Shown: piece after piece, positions 1-9,700 of the stretch
How the letters are laid out: every line of letters starts with the position of its first letter
Position numbering within the stretch: position 1 is the first letter of the stretch
NCBI GenBank assembly: GCA_017381935.1
Contig: JAFOBG010000002.1
Coordinates: 1-51,128 of the forward strand
DNA length: 51,128 nucleotides
DNA from: Alistipes sp.
GTDB taxonomy: Bacteria > Bacteroidota > Bacteroidia > Bacteroidales > Rikenellaceae
Direction of reading: 5' to 3'
The notes under the pieces: generated by a model
What the model was told of the DNA's origin: nothing
Database searches by the model: none
The model's input: the letters and a program-made list of their open reading frames with translations, nothing else
Program-made: the position numbers and the translations under genes

Positions 1-174
1 CTTGCTTGAAACCGAATGATTGACTATCTTTTTTCGTAATAGCCACTGTAAGGGGCTATCCTCAATCCGCTACAGACTACAAGCGAAACAGAGTTTCGCC
101 GAAAGTTTTTGGTGCCACTTTTTTCAAAAAGGGGCGGTACTCGGCAGTATTGTAGGCGGGTACTATTTTATTTT
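1..174. other. Intergenic segment with inverted repeats
   Basis: No gene is recognised here. A perfect 7-bp inverted repeat (GCGAAAC/GTTTCGC, 3-nt spacer) lies at 83-99. A 6-bp pair (ATAGCC/GGCTAT) lies at 39-59, and an imperfect hairpin of runs of T and A flanked by G/C lies around 113-134. Read on the minus strand one frame stays open from about 140 to 24 but has no start codon and matches nothing I know. It may be part of an interspersed non-coding repeat, but one copy cannot show that. Confidence 0.3.
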
Positions 175-1758
175 TTAGAACTCTGAGGTGAAATGGAATC
201 GTATTTCTGGGAATTTTTCTTGGGCCAGGGCCAGGGCGTATCCTGTATCGGCGAGGAAGACGTCTCGGTCGTGTTTATCTTTAGCCATATTAGCGTGTTT
301 ACGGCGTTTAAAGTCGGCGAGTTGTTCTTCGTTATCGCTCTCTATCCAGCATGCTTTATGTATTGATATAGGTTCCCAGCGGCACTTAGCGCCGTACTCA
401 TGTTCGAGTCGGTATTCGATAACTTCGAACTGCAGGGCGCCTACTGTTCCGATGATTTTACGGCCATTGAGGGATGACACGAATAGCTGAGCCACGCCTT
501 CGTCCATAAGTTGGTCGATACCTTTTGCGAGTTGTTTAAACTTCATAGGGTCGGCATTTTCGATATATCGGAACATCTCTGGGGAGAAAGAAGGGATGCC
601 GGTAAATTTGAGTTTTTCGCCTTCGGTGAATGTATCTCCGATTTTGAAGTTACCTGTATCGTGCAGACCTACGATATCGCCAGGGTATGCGAAGTCGATA
701 ACTGACTTTTTTTCGGCCATAAATGCAGTAGGGGATGAGAACTTCATGCTTTTGCCGCTTGGCACGTGGAGGTAGTTTTTATTTCGCTCGAATGTACCTG
801 AGCATATCTTCATAAAGGCGATACGGTCTCTATGGTTAGGGTCCATATTGGCGTGTATTTTGAAGATAAAGCCGCTCATTTTTGGCTCATTAGGCTCTAC
901 GTTACGTGTTTGAGTAGTGGCGAATCGAGGGGATGGGGCTATACGGATAAAGCACTCTAAAAGTTCACGTACGCCGAAGTTGTTTACAGCTGAGCCGAAG
1001 AATACGGGAGCTAAGCGACCCTCTAAATATTGTTCACGGTCAAACTCTTCATAGACGCCCTCTACAATCTCCACATCTTCACGAAGTTGGTTTGCATATC
1101 TTTCGGAGATGAGGTTATCCAGCTCTGGGGAGCTGATATCGTCAAACTGCACAGTTTGAGCATCTGCGGTTTGGCGCTCGTCAGATGTAAATAGGTTTAT
1201 ATTGTGTTCATAGAGGTTATATACGCCTTTAAAGGTAGGTCCGCTGGAGATAGGGAATGCTAAAGGTCGCACTCTGATTTGAAGTTCTTTTTCTACCTCG
1301 TCAAGCAGGTCAAATGGGTCTTTACAAGGGCGGTCAAGTTTGTTTATAAAGACCATAACGGGGGTGTTGCGCATGCGGCACACATTCATCAGTTTACGGG
1401 TCTGGGACTCAACACCCTTTGCGCCGTCAATAACGATAATAACGGCATCTACGGCTGAGAGAGTTCTGTATGTATCCTCAGCAAAGTCCTCGTGGCCTGG
1501 GGTGTCAAGGATATTGATTTTGATACCCTTATATTCGAACCCCATTACGGATGTAGCCACTGAGATACCTCTCTGTCGCTCAATCTCCATAAAGTCGGAT
1601 GTAGCGCCCTTTTTTATCTTATTACTTTTTACTGCACCTGCGACGTGAATAGCACCACCAAAGAGCAAAAGTTTCTCTGTCAGTGTGGTCTTTCCTGCAT
1701 CCGGGTGAGCAATGACGGCAAATGTTCTTCTTCGTGTAATCTCCTCTTGTAAAGTCAT
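175..1758 (-). CDS. prfC: Peptide chain release factor 3 (RF3)
   Basis: Translational GTPase that recycles RF1/RF2 from the ribosome after peptide release. The N-terminal G domain is complete: G1 AHPDAGKTT at residues 17-25, G2 region RGISVATSV at 63-71, G3 DTPGH at 85-89 and G4 NKLD at 139-142. After it come the EF-Tu-like domain 2 and the RF3 C-terminal domain. The length of 527 residues is close to the 529 of E. coli RF3. The start MTLQEEI places G1 where family members have it. It lies 37 bp downstream of nadB on the same strand, with no promoter-like box in the gap, so the two may be cotranscribed. Translation elongation factors are related, but the length and RF3-like C-terminus favour RF3. 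Confidence 0.96.
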   Translation of the reverse strand: MTLQEEITRRRTFAVIAHPDAGKTTLTEKLLLFGGAIHVAGAVKSNKIKKGATSDFMEIERQRGISVATSVMGFEYKGIKINILDTPGHEDFAEDTYRTLSAVDAVIIVIDGAKGVESQTRKLMNVCRMRNTPVMVFINKLDRPCKDPFDLLDEVEKELQIRVRPLAFPISSGPTFKGVYNLYEHNINLFTSDERQTADAQTVQFDDISSPELDNLISERYANQLREDVEIVEGVYEEFDREQYLEGRLAPVFFGSAVNNFGVRELLECFIRIAPSPRFATTQTRNVEPNEPKMSGFIFKIHANMDPNHRDRIAFMKICSGTFERNKNYLHVPSGKSMKFSSPTAFMAEKKSVIDFAYPGDIVGLHDTGNFKIGDTFTEGEKLKFTGIPSFSPEMFRYIENADPMKFKQLAKGIDQLMDEGVAQLFVSSLNGRKIIGTVGALQFEVIEYRLEHEYGAKCRWEPISIHKACWIESDNEEQLADFKRRKHANMAKDKHDRDVFLADTGYALALAQEKFPEIRFHFTSEF

Positions 1759-1795
1759 TGTATTGGTGTTCTACCTTATATATTTATACATTTAG

Positions 1796-3364
1796 TTATT
1801 TCAAGTTGTTTTGAGGCGGATAGTCTATAGTGTAGTGCAGACCTACAGACTCTTTGCACTCACGAGCCTGCTTTATTGTAAGATAAGCTACAGTAGTCAT
1901 ATTTCTCAGCTCGCATAGTTCACGACAAGGTTTTGTGCGGTTGTATAGGCCTTCGGTCTCCTGCCAGATGATTGCCAGACGCTTCATAGCTCTCTCTAAG
2001 CGTAGATTGGAGCGTACAATACCCACATAGTTTGACATGATTGTCTGCAACTCACGACGATTTTGGAGGACAAGTACCATCTCTTCAGCCTCGGCAGTAC
2101 CCTCGAAGTCCCAATCAGGAATACCCTCTTGGAAATCGACTTTTTCGAAGAGTGTAGCTGTATGCTTTGCAGCTCTGTCGGCATACACAACAGCTTCGGT
2201 AAGAGAGTTTGAGGCGAGACGGTTTGCTCCGTGCAGGCCTGTACAAGAGCTCTCGCCCAGGACATAGAGTCGGCGAATAGATGACTCTCCATTACTATCT
2301 ACCACCACACCTCCACAGCAGTAGTGAGCCGCAGGGCATACAGGAATCATCTGTTTGGTGATATCAATGCCTATAGAGATACACTTCTCGTAGATGTTAG
2401 GGAAGTGTTGCTTAGTCTGCTCGGCAGGCATGTGTGTAACATCTAGATATACAAACTCCTCACCTCTAATCTTGAGCTCATGGTCTATAGAACGGGCTAC
2501 TACATCACGAGGAGCGAGGGATTTCATCGGATGATACTTATCCATAAACTCCTTGCCATTTTGGAGTTTTAGAATTGCGCCATAGCCTCTCATCGCCTCT
2601 GTGATGAGGAATGAAGGGCGCTCGCCGGGGTGGTAGAGAGCTGTAGGGTGGAACTGGATATACTGCATATTCTTAGTTATCGCCTTAGCTCTGTGGCACA
2701 TTGCAATACCGTCGCCGGTAGCAACTATAGGGTTTGTTGTTGTGTTGTATATATTTCCGCAACCTCCGGCAGCGACGATAGTGAACTTGGCCAAGATAGT
2801 CTTTATCTGCTCTGTCTCTGTGTCGAGAACATAGGCACCAAAACAAGCAAGACCTCTTGTGTGGCGAGTAACAATCTCTCCAAGATGATGCTGTGTAAGT
2901 AGGTCAATGGCGAAATGGTGCTCTAAAACAGTGATGTTTGGGTTTTCTTTAACGCTCTGAATAAGAGCACGCTCTATCTCGGCACCTGTAAGGTCTTCGT
3001 GGTGGAGAATACGATGCTCTGAGTGGCCTCCCTCACGGTGTAGGTCAAAACGACCATCCTCTTTTTTGTCAAAACGTGTACCCCACTCGATAAGGTCTTT
3101 TGCCGCCTCCGGAGCATTACGTACAACAAGCTCTACAGCCTCTCTGTCGCACTTTCCGGCTCCGCAAATAAGCGTATCTTCAATGTGTTTCTCGAATGTG
3201 TCGGGTAGATAAGTTACAGAGCAAATGCCGCCCTGTGCATAGTTGGTGTTGCACTCTACCAACTCTCCTTTGGTTACGATGGTTACTTTTCCATGCTTTG
3301 CAGCTTTGAGAGCAAAACTAAGACCAGCAGAACCTGAGCCAATTACCAAAAAATCGCTTTTCAT
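1796..3364 (-). CDS. nadB: L-aspartate oxidase
   Basis: FAD-dependent oxidation of L-aspartate to iminoaspartate, the first step of de novo NAD synthesis in the cytoplasm. From the chosen start (MKSDF) the dinucleotide-binding motif GSGSAGLS is at residues 9-16. The conserved active-site segments NTNYAQGGI and HREGGHSEHR follow. Length from this start is 522 residues, normal for NadB; fumarate reductase/succinate dehydrogenase flavoproteins are related but longer. An upstream in-frame GTG at 3386-3388 would add eight residues, but it overlaps the -7 promoter box at 3388-3395, so the ATG at 3362-3364 is preferred. No nadA or nadC is adjacent. prfC follows after 37 bp. Confidence 0.95.
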   Translation of the reverse strand: MKSDFLVIGSGSAGLSFALKAAKHGKVTIVTKGELVECNTNYAQGGICSVTYLPDTFEKHIEDTLICGAGKCDREAVELVVRNAPEAAKDLIEWGTRFDKKEDGRFDLHREGGHSEHRILHHEDLTGAEIERALIQSVKENPNITVLEHHFAIDLLTQHHLGEIVTRHTRGLACFGAYVLDTETEQIKTILAKFTIVAAGGCGNIYNTTTNPIVATGDGIAMCHRAKAITKNMQYIQFHPTALYHPGERPSFLITEAMRGYGAILKLQNGKEFMDKYHPMKSLAPRDVVARSIDHELKIRGEEFVYLDVTHMPAEQTKQHFPNIYEKCISIGIDITKQMIPVCPAAHYCCGGVVVDSNGESSIRRLYVLGESSCTGLHGANRLASNSLTEAVVYADRAAKHTATLFEKVDFQEGIPDWDFEGTAEAEEMVLVLQNRRELQTIMSNYVGIVRSNLRLERAMKRLAIIWQETEGLYNRTKPCRELCELRNMTTVAYLTIKQARECKESVGLHYTIDYPPQNNLK

Positions 3365-3387
3365 CTTTTTGAGGTATATATGATGCA

Positions 3388-3395
3388 CAAAGGTA
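3388..3395 (-). promoter_or_regulatory. Bacteroidetes -7 box for nadB
   Basis: On the minus strand this reads TACCTTTG, a perfect TAnnTTTG. Transcription would begin around 3380-3384, about 15-20 nt before the nadB ATG. No good TTTG is found 19-21 bp upstream. Confidence 0.6.
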
Positions 3396-3587
3396 GTAAT
3401 TTTTTTTGTATGATAAGGGGTGTTCTATAAATTAGTAAATAAGTATTTCGTTGGCTGAAGATTATATTTCGGTCTCTTTTGAACTTATGTTGTTATCTGT
3501 CTTATTTTTTACGACGTATTGCGCCTTTGTAATAAATAAGAAATCGGCTCAAAATAGCTCGACCTAATTTATAAAACATCTCTTAAT

Positions 3588-3619
3588 AAAAAATGAGAGC
3601 CCAAATTATTGGACTCTCA
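3588..3619 (-). terminator. Intrinsic terminator of pckA
   Basis: On the minus strand a 10-bp stem (TGAGAGTCCA / TGGGCTCTCA, one G-U pair, 6-nt loop) is followed immediately by six T. It sits 24-55 bp after the pckA stop codon. Confidence 0.9.
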
Positions 3620-3642
3620 CTTGTTATAGAAATTGTTCGAGA

Positions 3643-5253
3643 TTACTCAAGAACAGGACCAGCAGCTACAAGAGCCTTACCAGCCTCGTTTGTTGTATAT
3701 TTACCGAAGTTCTTGATGAAACGGCCAGCAAGGTCAGCAGCCTTTGTCTCCCACTCCTTAACGTCTGCGTAAGTGTCGCGAGGGTCGAGGATTGCAGGGT
3801 CAACGCCTGGAAGAGATGTTGGAACCTCGAAGTTGAATACAGGGATAGTCTTGGTAGGAGCCTCAAGGATAGCACCGTCAAGGATAGCGTCGATAATACC
3901 ACGAGTATCGCGGATAGAGATACGCTTACCTGTACCATTCCAACCTGTGTTTACCAAATATGCCTTAGCGCCACTCTTCTCCATACGCTTAACAAGCTCC
4001 TCAGCATACTTTGTTGGGTGAAGCTCAAGGAAAGCCTGACCGAAGCAAGCAGAGAATGTTGGAGTAGGCTCTGTAATACCACGCTCTGTACCTGCGAGCT
4101 TAGCAGTAAAGCCAGAGAGGAAGTAGTACTGAGTCTGGTCTGGAGTAAGGATAGATACTGGAGGGAGTACGCCGAATGCGTCAGCAGAGAGGAAGATAAC
4201 ATTCTTCGCAGCTGGAGCAGCAGACTTAGGGCGAACGATGTTCTCGATGTGGTCGATTGGATAAGAAACACGAGTATTCTCGGTTACGCTCTTATCGTTG
4301 AAGTCGATTTTACCCTCAGCGTCAACAGTTACGTTCTCAAGAAGAGCGTTGCGACGGATAGCGTTGTAGATATCTGGCTCAGACTCCTTGTCAAGCTTAA
4401 TAACCTTTGCATAGCAACCACCCTCGAAGTTGAAGATACCGTTGTCATCCCAACCGTGCTCGTCATCACCGATAAGCTGGCGCTTAGGATCAGTTGAGAG
4501 GGTAGTCTTACCTGTACCAGAGAGACCGAAGAAGATAGCAGTCTCGCCCTTCTCGTTAGTGTTTGCAGAGCAGTGCATAGAAGCGATGCCCTTAAGTGGA
4601 AGGTAGTAGTTCATCATAGAGAACATACCCTTCTTCATCTCACCACCATACCAAGTGTTGATGATAACCTGCTCACGAGATGAGATGTTGAATACTACAG
4701 CTGTCTCAGAGTTAAGACCCAGCTCCTTGTAGTTCTCAACCTTAGCCTTAGAAGCGTTGTAAACTACGAAATCAGGCTCGAAGTTCTCAAGCTCAGCCTC
4801 AGTTGGGCGGATGAACATGTTCTTAACAAAGTGAGCCTGCCAAGCAACCTCCATGATGAAACGAACAGCCATACGAGTATCCTCGTTAGCGCCGCAGTAA
4901 CCATCTACAACGAACAGACGCTTGTCAGAGAGCTCCTTCTGAGCGATAGCCTTAAGAGCTGCCCAAGACTCCTCAGAGCAAGGCTTGTTGTCATTCTTGT
5001 ACTCCTCAGAAGTCCACCATACGGTATCCTTAGAGTTCTCGTCCATAACGATGAACTTGTCCTTAGGAGAACGACCTGTATAGACACCGGTCATTACATT
5101 TACAGCACCAAGCTCAGTCTGCTGACCCTTGTCAAAACCGGTCAGACCCTCTTTAGTCTCCTCCTCAAAGAGAACCTCGTAAGATGGATTGTAAACAACC
5201 TCAGTTGTACCTGAGATGCCATACTTCAATAAATCTTCTTTCTTAAAAGCCAT
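3643..5253 (-). CDS. pckA: Phosphoenolpyruvate carboxykinase (ATP)
   Basis: Converts oxaloacetate plus ATP to phosphoenolpyruvate, CO2 and ADP. In anaerobic Bacteroidales it often runs in the CO2-fixing direction toward succinate. The kinase P-loop GLSGTGKTT is at residues 243-251, followed by the metal-binding segment [10 protein letters not shown] at 261-270. The substrate-binding region TGRSPKDKF is at 59-67, and RISIRDTR lies near the C-terminal third. Length is 536 residues (E. coli 540). The gene stands alone: its own -7 box lies about 95 bp upstream and its own terminator follows. Codon choice looks strongly biased, as in a highly expressed gene, though I did not calculate this. Confidence 0.98.
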   Translation of the reverse strand: MAFKKEDLLKYGISGTTEVVYNPSYEVLFEEETKEGLTGFDKGQQTELGAVNVMTGVYTGRSPKDKFIVMDENSKDTVWWTSEEYKNDNKPCSEESWAALKAIAQKELSDKRLFVVDGYCGANEDTRMAVRFIMEVAWQAHFVKNMFIRPTEAELENFEPDFVVYNASKAKVENYKELGLNSETAVVFNISSREQVIINTWYGGEMKKGMFSMMNYYLPLKGIASMHCSANTNEKGETAIFFGLSGTGKTTLSTDPKRQLIGDDEHGWDDNGIFNFEGGCYAKVIKLDKESEPDIYNAIRRNALLENVTVDAEGKIDFNDKSVTENTRVSYPIDHIENIVRPKSAAPAAKNVIFLSADAFGVLPPVSILTPDQTQYYFLSGFTAKLAGTERGITEPTPTFSACFGQAFLELHPTKYAEELVKRMEKSGAKAYLVNTGWNGTGKRISIRDTRGIIDAILDGAILEAPTKTIPVFNFEVPTSLPGVDPAILDPRDTYADVKEWETKAADLAGRFIKNFGKYTTNEAGKALVAAGPVLE

Positions 5254-5346
5254 AGTTTTTTGATATTTAGTGATTTAACCTCTTAATTTTCCTGTTTAAT
5301 TTCCCAAATAAAGAAGCCCTTCGCATAAGCCCCTTTTTTCCCGATG

Positions 5347-5354
5347 CAAAGATA
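5347..5354 (-). promoter_or_regulatory. Bacteroidetes -7 box for pckA
   Basis: The minus strand reads TATCTTTG, a perfect TAnnTTTG. The predicted start of transcription near 5341 leaves a leader of about 90 nt before the pckA ATG. No TTTG is present at -33. Confidence 0.65.
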
Positions 5355-5413
5355 TTGCTAATTTTTGAATTGTGAAAAAAATAACAGAGAAAATTTGTAA
5401 ATTTTCGTTATAA

Positions 5414-5439
5414 AACAAAAAAAACTGCTTATTAAGCAG
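5414..5439 (-). terminator. Terminator-like hairpin upstream of pckA promoter
   Basis: On the minus strand CTGCTT-AAT-AAGCAG forms a 6-bp stem with a 3-nt loop followed by eight T, the form of an intrinsic terminator. No minus-strand gene is known upstream of it, so what it stops is unclear. It may insulate pckA from transcripts antisense to hemW, or end a short RNA. Confidence 0.5.
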
Positions 5440-5467
5440 AATAAGGAGCTTTACTATCCCCATATTT

Positions 5468-5477
5468 TGACCGGTCA
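5468..5477. promoter_or_regulatory. 10-bp perfect palindrome (possible operator)
   Basis: TGACCGGTCA is a perfect palindrome about 40 bp upstream of the hemW -33 box. It is the only GC-rich stretch in this AT-rich region. A dimeric regulator site is possible, but short palindromes also arise by chance. Confidence 0.25.
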
Positions 5478-5518
5478 TAGGGTAAATATGACTATTCACA
5501 ATGAAATATTTACACGAT

Positions 5519-5549
5519 TTTGTAAAAGTAACAAAAATGGTTACTTTTG
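5519..5549 (+). promoter_or_regulatory. Consensus hemW promoter with internal inverted repeat
   Basis: TTTG at 5519-5522 and TACTTTTG at 5542-5549 are separated by 19 bp, an exact match to the Bacteroidetes -33/-7 consensus. Between and over these boxes lies a perfect 9-bp inverted repeat, AAAAGTAAC (5524-5532) and GTTACTTTT (5540-5548), with a 7-bp spacer. A protein bound there would compete with sigma factor. The expected start of transcription, about 4-8 bp after the box, coincides with the hemW ATG at 5554. Confidence 0.65.
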
Positions 5550-5553
5550 TCCT

Positions 5554-6666
5554 ATGGCAGCTCTATATTTTCATATCCCTTTCTGTAAAAGATTGTGTGG
5601 TTATTGCGACTTTATGCGTAGCGTGAAGTTGCGTTATATTGAGCCTGTTGTTGCACAGATGGAGCGAGAGCTTGTTGAGCAGGCAGATTTTTTGACCGAT
5701 AAGAGTATTCGCACAATATATTTTGGTGGCGGAACACCTTCGTTACTTCCTCCTCAAATCCTGCAACGATTTATAGAGCGTGCAGCCCAACTCTTTGACA
5801 CCTCTCAGCTGACAGAGATAACAGTTGAGGTCAATCCAGATGATGTTACAGAACAGTATGTTCAAGCACTGTCAGAAACTGCCATTAACAGAGTCTCACT
5901 CGGCATACAATCTCTTGATAATCAGTGTCTTGAGTTTATGGGTCGCAGACACTCTGCAGAGCAGGCTGTAGCTGCTGTCAATCGACTCAAACAGAGTGGG
6001 TTTAACAATATATCTGTCGATGTGATATTTGGTGTGGATGGCTATTGTGGACAGAGCCTTGAAAGAACATTAGATGGCATACTTGCTCTGGATATACAGC
6101 ATATCTCTGCATATCATCTGACCATCGAGCCGGCAACACGTTTTGGCAGATTGTTTGCCAAGGGGGAGATGGGTCAGGTAACAGAGGAGTGCAGTGAGGC
6201 TGAGTTTGCAGCAGTCCACTCTCGCCTTGTTGCAGCGGGTTTTGAGCACTATGAGGTTAGTAATTTTGCCAAAGAAGGTTTCCGTTCTGCCCATAACTCC
6301 TCATATTGGAAGTCAGATGAGTATCTCGGCATAGGCCCTGGGGCTCACTCTTTTGCAGGCGGGATAAGACGCTGGTGTGAGCAGAGCGTGGAGTGTTATG
6401 TTGAAAAGGTTGAGTATGGCTCAGAGTGTTTGAGTAGTCAAGATGCACTGAATGAGTATGTTATGGTTAGCCTTCGCAGGGTTGAAGGCATTGATACTAA
6501 CACTATTGCTGAGCGTTGGTCTGAAGATGAGGCTAAGCGAATTACAAAAGCCGCAGAGAGATTTGTCTCTGCTGGTTGGCTTGTTAAGAGTGGCAGTCGA
6601 TTGTCTGTTCCACCAGAGCATTTTTTGGTCTCTGACGCAATTATAGCAGAGTTGTTTGAGGTGTAA
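5554..6666 (+). CDS. hemW: HemW-type radical SAM protein (heme chaperone / coproporphyrinogen oxidase-like)
   Basis: Radical SAM enzyme of the HemN/HemW group. HemW members are thought to act in heme trafficking, while true oxygen-independent coproporphyrinogen III oxidases (HemN) are longer. The cluster motif CxxxCxxC is at C11, C15 and C18 of the chosen start, followed by DF as in the family, and GGGTPS lies near residues 59-64. Length is 370 residues, in the HemW range. The frame stays open for 29 more codons upstream (to a TTG at 5467), but that segment is not HemW-like and contains the promoter boxes. The ATG at 5554 matches the family start closely. The gene is divergent from pckA and ends 115 bp before the glycogen locus. 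Confidence 0.9.
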   Translation: MAALYFHIPFCKRLCGYCDFMRSVKLRYIEPVVAQMERELVEQADFLTDKSIRTIYFGGGTPSLLPPQILQRFIERAAQLFDTSQLTEITVEVNPDDVTEQYVQALSETAINRVSLGIQSLDNQCLEFMGRRHSAEQAVAAVNRLKQSGFNNISVDVIFGVDGYCGQSLERTLDGILALDIQHISAYHLTIEPATRFGRLFAKGEMGQVTEECSEAEFAAVHSRLVAAGFEHYEVSNFAKEGFRSAHNSSYWKSDEYLGIGPGAHSFAGGIRRWCEQSVECYVEKVEYGSECLSSQDALNEYVMVSLRRVEGIDTNTIAERWSEDEAKRITKAAERFVSAGWLVKSGSRLSVPPEHFLVSDAIIAELFEV

Positions 6667-6710
6667 TATTTATAATATAGGTAAAAATTATTAAAAATTT
6701 TTAATAAAAC

Positions 6711-6741
6711 TTTCAAAATTAAATGTAAAGTACTATCTTTG
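6711..6741 (+). promoter_or_regulatory. Promoter of the glycogen locus
   Basis: TATCTTTG at 6734-6741 is a perfect -7 box. TTTC at 6711-6714, 19 bp upstream, matches TTTG at three of four positions. Transcription would start near 6746, about 35 nt before the ATG. Confidence 0.7.
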
Positions 6742-6781
6742 CGCCGAAAATTTTGAGAAAAGTACAAAATATCAGATAATT

Positions 6782-9700
6782 ATGAGTGAAAAGAAGTTTA
6801 CTCCCGATACTCTTTTTGAGGTAAGTTGGGAGGTGTGCAACAAAGTGGGCGGTATTCATACCGTTGTAGCCACAAAAGCACTTACGGTAACAAAGTTGTT
6901 GGGCGATAAGTATATTGTTATTGGTCCCGACTTCTCACAGGACAATGGAAATAGCGAGTTTGAGGAGGATGCAACTCTCCTCCGCGCATGGCGTCAGCAG
7001 CTCTATAATGAGGGTATCCGTGTTCGTATAGGACGTTGGAATATTGTTGGTAAGCCATTGGCAATTCTTATTGATTTTACAACCCACTTCTCTCAGAAAG
7101 ATGAGATTCTGAAGAGTCTTTGGGATAACTATCATGTTGACTCACTCTCAGGTCAGTGGGACTATGTAGAACCTGTATTGTTTGGTCATATTGCAGGTCA
7201 GGTAATTGCATCTTATGTTGAGAATATTGCAGTGGCAACAGATAAGGTTGTTGCTCACTTCCACGAGTGGATGAGCTGCTCAGGAGGTCTCTATCTTCGT
7301 CAGAACTCTCCTTATGTAGCTACAGTTATGACAACCCATGCAACTGTTATGGGTCGTTGTATTGCAGGAAACAACCTGCCACTCTATGGTAATCTGTCAA
7401 AGTTCAACGCAGATGACCTTGCTCGTCAGTTCAACGTAACAGCAAAGCACTCTATTGAGAAGATGGGTGCAATGTATCACGATGCTTTCCTTACGGTGAG
7501 TGATATTACAGCTCGTGAGTGTAAGCATTTGCTCGGTAAGGAGGTTGACATTGTTACTCCTAATGGTTTTGAGAATGATTTTGTCTGGAGTGGTGCAGAG
7601 TACGACACCAAGCGTGCAGAGGCTCGTAAGGCAATGATTGAGGTTGCTGAGGCATGCCTGGGTTGTAAGTTCGAGTCAGAGCCGCTTATTGTTGGAACAA
7701 GTGGCCGTTATGAGTTCCATAATAAGGGTTTGGATGTATTCTTTGAGTCGCTCAAGCGTCTGTCTGAGTCAAATGTTGAGAAGCAGATTTTAGCATACGT
7801 AACCGTTCCTGCTGCAAATCATGGTGCAAGAACCGACCTTCAGGCATATTTGAAGGATAATAGCAAGGCTATTGACCCATCACAGTACAAGAACTCAACA
7901 CACTATCTTGACAATCAGTCATGGGACCCTGTTGTAAAGGCTATCTCTGAGTATGGTCTTGATACATCAGAGTCTAAGGTTAAGGTTATCTTTGTTCCAA
8001 CATATCTCAACCAGAATGATGGCATTTTCAACAAGAACTACTATGAGTTGCTTGTTGGTATGGACCTTACAGTCTTTGCATCATACTATGAGCCATGGGG
8101 ATATACTCCGCTTGAGTCTATAGCCTTCTCTGTTCCTACAATCACAACTACTCTTGCCGGTTTTGGTGTGTGGGCAGCAGGTCTTGAGGACCACGAGGGC
8201 GTTACCGTTATTGAGCGTAACGATACAAACAGCTCACAGGCAGCAGCAGAGATTGCACTTACCATTCAGCAGTTTGCATCACGCCTTGAGCAAGAGGTTG
8301 CAGAGATTCGTGCTTCTGTATATGATGTTTCAAAGTTGGCTTTGTGGAAAAACCTCTTTAAGCGTTACCAGAAGGCTTATCAAGTAGCTATCGAGAGCTG
8401 TGTAGCTCGTACAAACCGTGCCGTTCTTGGTGATGGTGGCTCAAAGACAGAGCAGATTAACTTTGTTCGCCAGCAGCTCTTTGCTGAGCGTCCATCATGG
8501 CAGCGTGTTATGGTTGAGAAGTCTCTTCCAGAGGTGCTTCGTCCACTTGAGGAGTTGTCAAGAAACCTTTGGTGGAGTTGGACTCTTGGTGCACGCGACC
8601 TTTTTGAGTATATTGACAAAAATTTGTGGGTAGAGGTAAATCGTAACCCTATTGCACTGCTTGACAAGCTCTCTATTGAGCGTTTGTCTGAGTTGGAGCA
8701 GGATACAGAGTTCCTCACAAAGCTCGGGGAGGTCTATTCTCAGTTCCAGGAGTATATGAATGAGGCTCCAAAGGAGCAGACTCCGAAGATTGCATACTTC
8801 TCTATGGAGTACGGTCTGCACCACACCCTTAAAATCTATTCAGGCGGTCTTGGTATCCTTGCAGGCGACTACCTTAAGGAGGCATCTGATAAGAATGTAC
8901 CAATGGTAGCAGTTGGTCTTCTCTATCGTTATGGCTACTTCACACAGCGCCTCTCTGCACAGGGTGCACAGGAGGCAGTTTATGAGCCACAGAACTTCTT
9001 CAAGCTCCCTATCTCTCCTGTTCGTGATGAGGATGGTAGCTGGATAACAGTTCAGGTTGCATTCCCTGGTCGTACACTCTATGCTCGTGTATGGCGTTGC
9101 ATGGTAGGTCGAACAGCACTCTACCTGCTCGATACAGACTATGAGGCAAACCTTGAGGAGGATCGTCAGGTAACACACTACCTCTATGGTGGTGATTGGG
9201 AGAACCGTCTTAAGCAGGAGCTCTTGCTTGGTGTAGGTGGTATCCGTGCCCTCAATAAGATGGGTATTAAGCAGGATGTATATCACTGCAACGAGGGTCA
9301 TGCTGCATTTATCGGTCTTGAGCGTATCCGCAACTTCATCGGCCGTCAGAAACTCTCATTCTCTGAGGCATTGGAGGTTGTTCGCAGCTCATCGCTCTTT
9401 ACAACCCACACACCTGTTCCAGCAGGTCATGATGCATTCCCTGAGTCAATGATTCGTCAGTACATGTCTCACTATCCGGATGTACTCGGTATTACTTGGG
9501 ATCAGTTTATTAACTTGGGAAAGGTTAATCCAAATGATGTAAACGAGAAGTTCTCAATGTCAGTTTTGGCTTGTAACTTATCTCAGGAGGTTAATGGTGT
9601 ATCTTGGCTCCACGGAGAGGTATCTAAGGATATTTTGGGCAATATGTGGCCTGGATATTTCAAGAATGAGCTTCACATCGGTTATGTAACAAATGGTGTA

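Larger units (their letters stand above)
5254..5553. other. Divergent pckA-hemW intergenic region
   Basis: This 300-bp, very AT-rich region holds the pckA leader and -7 box (minus), a terminator-like hairpin facing pckA, a 10-bp palindrome, and the hemW promoter with an inverted repeat. Each is listed separately. No convincing gene lies in it. A minus-strand reading frame across 5296-5499 has no recognisable protein character. Confidence 0.6.

Noticed and set aside
39-59. Inverted repeat ATAGCC/GGCTAT as a prfC terminator
   Set aside because: No T run follows on either strand and it lies over 110 bp past the stop codon.
4018-4497. 159-codon plus-strand frame inside pckA
   Set aside because: Antisense shadow caused by strong codon bias in pckA.
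5296-5499. 67-codon minus-strand frame in the pckA-hemW gap
   Set aside because: It runs through the terminator-like hairpin and the pckA -7 box and has no protein-like character.
5467-5553. 29-codon N-terminal extension of hemW from a TTG
   Set aside because: Contains the consensus promoter and is unlike HemW N-termini; the ATG at 5554 fits the family.
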